Part shown: one piece after another, positions 61,908 through 64,000 of the stretch
Position numbering within the stretch: the first letter of the stretch is position 1
Layout of the letters: every line of letters begins with the position of its first letter
NCBI GenBank assembly: GCA_965200835.1
Contig: OZ241390.1
Span: 1-64,000, forward strand
Direction of reading: 5' to 3'
Length of the DNA: 64,000 nt
DNA from: JAPPFW01 sp965200835
Lineage (GTDB): Bacteria > Actinomycetota > Acidimicrobiia > Spongiisociales > Spongiisociaceae
Notes under the pieces: generated by a model
Told to the model about the DNA's origin: nothing
Database searches by the model: none
Seen by the model: the letters and a program-made list of their open reading frames with translations, nothing else
Made by a program: the position numbers and the translations under genes

Positions 61908-61984
61908 CGGGGCCTGCTGGGGACGAATGGCATCGCCTCGGCGGGTGCCGGACCGGGCAGACGATGCCGGTACATCGGATCCGG

Positions 61985-62872
61985 CTACTTCTTGACGGGC
62001 TCCGGGATCGGTAGGACCCGGTCGATACGCTCGGCGGCTTCTTCGGTGGAGATGTCGAAGGCGAAGGCCAGCTCGCTCTCGAGTGTGACCCGGGCTCGGG
62101 ACAGCATCCGCTTGAGTGCCGGTGAGATACCCTTGGTTTCCCGGGCAAAGGTGAGGTCGCGCACCACCTCCGCGACCTGGAAGATGTCACCGGAGGTCAT
62201 CTTCTCGTTCAGGACCTTATACCAGCGACTCCAGTTCTTTCCCGAGGACTGGGGTTCGTCCTTGAAGACGCGCAGAACCTTACCGGCGGCAGTCTTCGAT
62301 ATGACAGGGCGGATGTTCTGGTCCATCGTGTCGACCGGTACGAAAACAGTGAGCTGCTCGGTGGCGATCTGGAGCTCGAAGTACTTGGTGGGCTCGCCCT
62401 CGGTAATCTCCACCTCCAACTGCTTGGTGATCACCGCCGCTCCATGATGGGGATGGACCACCTTGTCATCGACCTTGAACGAGGTCTTCTTGCCAGTCGG
62501 TTTCCTGGAGCGCGACTTGGCCGACCGCCTGCGGACCCTCTTGCGTTTGGGAGGAGTGCGTTTGGGCGGAACCCTCTTCTTAGGGGCAACAGCCTTCTTC
62601 TTGGGCGCAACAGCCTTCTTCTTGGGCGCAACAGCCTTCTTCTTGGGCGCAACAGCCTTCTTCTTAGGCGCAACAGCCTTCTTCTTAGGCGCAGGAGCCT
62701 TCTTATTGGCAGGAGCGTCGGCCTTGGCGACAACCCCAGCCGACTCCTGAGCAGGCTGGTCCGGCTTGGGGGCAGCTCCCTTCGCTCCATCGGAGTGGCC
62801 GGAATCGTCCGGCGGGGAGGGAGGCGCTGGACTTGTATCGGTGTCAGTGGCGATAGCAGTGTTCTCAGACAT
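61985..62872 (-). CDS. carD: CarD-family RNA polymerase-binding regulator with a lysine-rich N-terminal arm
   Basis: 295 residues. The C-terminal 165 residues are CarD: the RNAP-interaction (Tudor-like) domain KVDDKVVHPHHGAAVITKQLEVEI (about 132-155) and the DNA-binding helices (SGKNWSRWYKVLNEKMTSGDIFQVAEVVRDL..., about 210-295), with the conserved Trp (W-S-R-W-Y). CarD stabilises open promoter complexes in mycobacteria. Residues 1-130 form an arm not found in CarD of about 160 residues: an acidic/Pro start (1-55) and a Lys/Ala/Pro stretch with five AVAPKKK units and then an Arg/Lys-rich part, like a histone H1 tail. Sits beside disA and ispD as usual. Confidence 0.93.
   Translation of the reverse strand: MSENTAIATDTDTSPAPPSPPDDSGHSDGAKGAAPKPDQPAQESAGVVAKADAPANKKAPAPKKKAVAPKKKAVAPKKKAVAPKKKAVAPKKKAVAPKKRVPPKRTPPKRKRVRRRSAKSRSRKPTGKKTSFKVDDKVVHPHHGAAVITKQLEVEITEGEPTKYFELQIATEQLTVFVPVDTMDQNIRPVISKTAAGKVLRVFKDEPQSSGKNWSRWYKVLNEKMTSGDIFQVAEVVRDLTFARETKGISPALKRMLSRARVTLESELAFAFDISTEEAAERIDRVLPIPEPVKK
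62586..62690. repeat. Five 21-bp tandem repeats in carD
   Basis: Five consecutive 21-bp units (starting 62586, 62607, 62628, 62649, 62670) encode AVAPKKK each on the minus strand. The first three are identical, and the last two differ by one base (T for G at TTAGGC). The regular repeat could change number by slippage without breaking the frame. Confidence 0.9.
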
Positions 62873-62917
62873 CTAACCACTCAATATAGCTGAACTCCTC
62901 CAGCTATCCGGTACGAG

Positions 62918-64000
62918 TCAGCGATGCCTTCTGGGCAAGATGTGAGCTCCCCCTTCCGGTGCCGCATCCCGGTAGGCGCGTTCCAGCTGATCGAGGTAGC
63001 GACGGAGTGCCCGAGCCCTCGTCTCGCCCATACCGGTCACCATGCTCAGATCAGCCACCGAGGCTCCCAGTATCTTGCCGATCTCGCCGAAGTGCTCGAC
63101 CAGGGCACTGCGCACCGGTGCCGGCAGGCCGGACACTCCCCCAACCAGGCGATGGCCGATAGGTCTGGCGGGCGTGGAGGCGCCGGGCAGACCGAGCCGC
63201 GAGCAGAGCCGGTCGATGTCGTACAGATCGGCCAGATGCGTCTCCTCCAGCAGCCGCAATAGATCCGCACCCCGGTCGCCGTTCTCCTGTAAGTAGTCCC
63301 GGGCGAGTGCTTCCCGCAGCTCCTCGATCCCCATCATCAGGTCCGCATGTTGCATGCCGGCGATCCGGCCCTCGTCGCCGAGGTCCACCCCCAGCTCGTC
63401 CACCCGATGACCGATCCGGCGTACCAGCTCGCTGCGCTGGAGCACCGTTACCACATCGCCCAGCGTGGCCTCGTCGTTGACCTCCAGATGGGTCAGCCTC
63501 GCCTCGGACTCGAGGAGGCGTTGCCGGAACCGCTCGATAGTCTGGAGTTCCTGGTTGATACGGAACAGCAGGTCGGACGGACTCCTCAGGCGGTGCTTGC
63601 GGTCCTCGTAGAACAGGAAGCCCTGGCCGCGCTCCTCACTGATGGCGATGACCGGCCGGCCGGTCATCCTGGCCATCCGCTCGGAGGTTCGGAAGCGGGA
63701 ACCGGTCTCATCGGTAGGGATGGACGGATCGGGCAGCAGGTGGGCGTTGGCCCGCACGATGGTACGGCCGGCTTCGTCGAGGATGATCGCCCCGTCCATC
63801 TTGGCGAGCTCGGCGAGGCGAGCCGGCGTGAACTCGCTGCCCTGCAACCTGAATCCACCGGATGAGACAGCCTCTACATCCGGGCCGTGGCCGATCACCA
63901 CCAGAGCCCCATGTCCATGCTGGACGATCCGCTCCACAGCAGTACGCAGGGCGGTGCCGGGAGCGACACGCGCCAGAACCTCCAGAAATCCGGGCCTGTC
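62918..64000 (-). CDS. disA: DNA integrity scanning / diadenylate cyclase DisA (start beyond the right edge)
   Basis: Makes the second messenger cyclic di-AMP from two ATP and scans DNA for branched structures. The visible 360 residues cover the DAC domain (KMDGAIIL with the DGA motif; the second motif as GSRFRTSERMA, where most DisA has RHR), a linker helix bundle (about 150-285) and the C-terminal helix-hairpin-helix (SMVTGMGETRARALRRYLDQL). The visible frame extends to 64000 (RPGFLEVLARVAPGTALRTAVERI), so the true start is just outside; the family is about 355-360 residues, so only a few codons are missing. Upstream of it one expects radA. Confidence 0.94.
   Translation of the reverse strand, partial: DRPGFLEVLARVAPGTALRTAVERIVQHGHGALVVIGHGPDVEAVSSGGFRLQGSEFTPARLAELAKMDGAIILDEAGRTIVRANAHLLPDPSIPTDETGSRFRTSERMARMTGRPVIAISEERGQGFLFYEDRKHRLRSPSDLLFRINQELQTIERFRQRLLESEARLTHLEVNDEATLGDVVTVLQRSELVRRIGHRVDELGVDLGDEGRIAGMQHADLMMGIEELREALARDYLQENGDRGADLLRLLEETHLADLYDIDRLCSRLGLPGASTPARPIGHRLVGGVSGLPAPVRSALVEHFGEIGKILGASVADLSMVTGMGETRARALRRYLDQLERAYRDAAPEGGAHILPRRHR

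Overview
The window is high-GC, densely coded chromosomal DNA from an actinobacterium, most likely a member of the Acidimicrobiia or a close relative. The evidence is a WhiB iron-sulfur regulator, a Bpa-type proteasome activator, DUF3263 next to a LytR_C protein, a DUF2342 zincin, the carD-disA-ispDF-cysS-rlmB neighbourhood and frequent GTG/TTG starts. I see no insertion sequence, CRISPR array, integrase or other mobile element. Both window edges cut genes: ppsA (C-terminus missing) on the left and disA (extreme N-terminus missing) on the right.

Layout. 1-7 kb (minus): PEP synthase, a UPF0182 membrane protein, and an unusual coiled-coil protein with a phage Mu F-like C-terminus. 7-12 kb: a PDZ/Lon-like protease, BioY, MoaE, an HtrA protease and a DUF2342 zincin. 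12-14.3 kb (minus): TatA, a Thr-rich lipoprotein coupled to whiB. 14.4-21 kb: sdhCAB, an SCP2 protein, HU, mdh and icd. 21-33.7 kb: an enolase-superfamily enzyme, then a long minus-strand series uvrD-tal-mcm small subunit-sucC-sucD-purH-folD, preceded by guaA and a guaB-like gene. Most of the TCA cycle (sdh, mdh, icd, sucCD) and several purine/folate steps therefore lie together.

33.7-42 kb: CPBP protease, trpS, cimA behind a likely isoleucine attenuator, HisN/IMPase, a CoA-type NUDIX enzyme, a GNAT, a tandem-HTH protein, an MFS transporter and IF-1. 42-49.5 kb: a TauE-type exporter, Bpa, a CDP-alcohol phosphotransferase-like protein, tRNA-Arg(CCT), a receiver-like small protein, a CvpA-CAP fusion, an AI-2E exporter-family protein, a membrane protein, LytR_C, DUF3263 and a coiled-coil membrane protein. 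49.8-58.4 kb: tRNA-Thr(TGT) and a complete branched-chain amino-acid type ABC transporter (livHMGF) flanked by two substrate-binding protein genes, one carrying a perfect in-frame tandem duplication of 1211 bp. 58.5-64 kb: rlmB, cysS, ispF, ispD, a CarD protein with a histone-H1-like lysine-rich arm, and disA.

The most rewarding places for a second look are the Ile-Ile-Ile leader peptide and intrinsic terminator ahead of cimA, the perfectly duplicated substrate-binding protein with its shifted codon usage, the DivIVA-like/Mu F-like chimera with DnaA-box-like repeats upstream, the tandem HTH protein that looks like a read-through fusion, and the RHR-to-RFR change in DisA. Everything here was read by eye; no alignments, HMM searches or folding programs were run.
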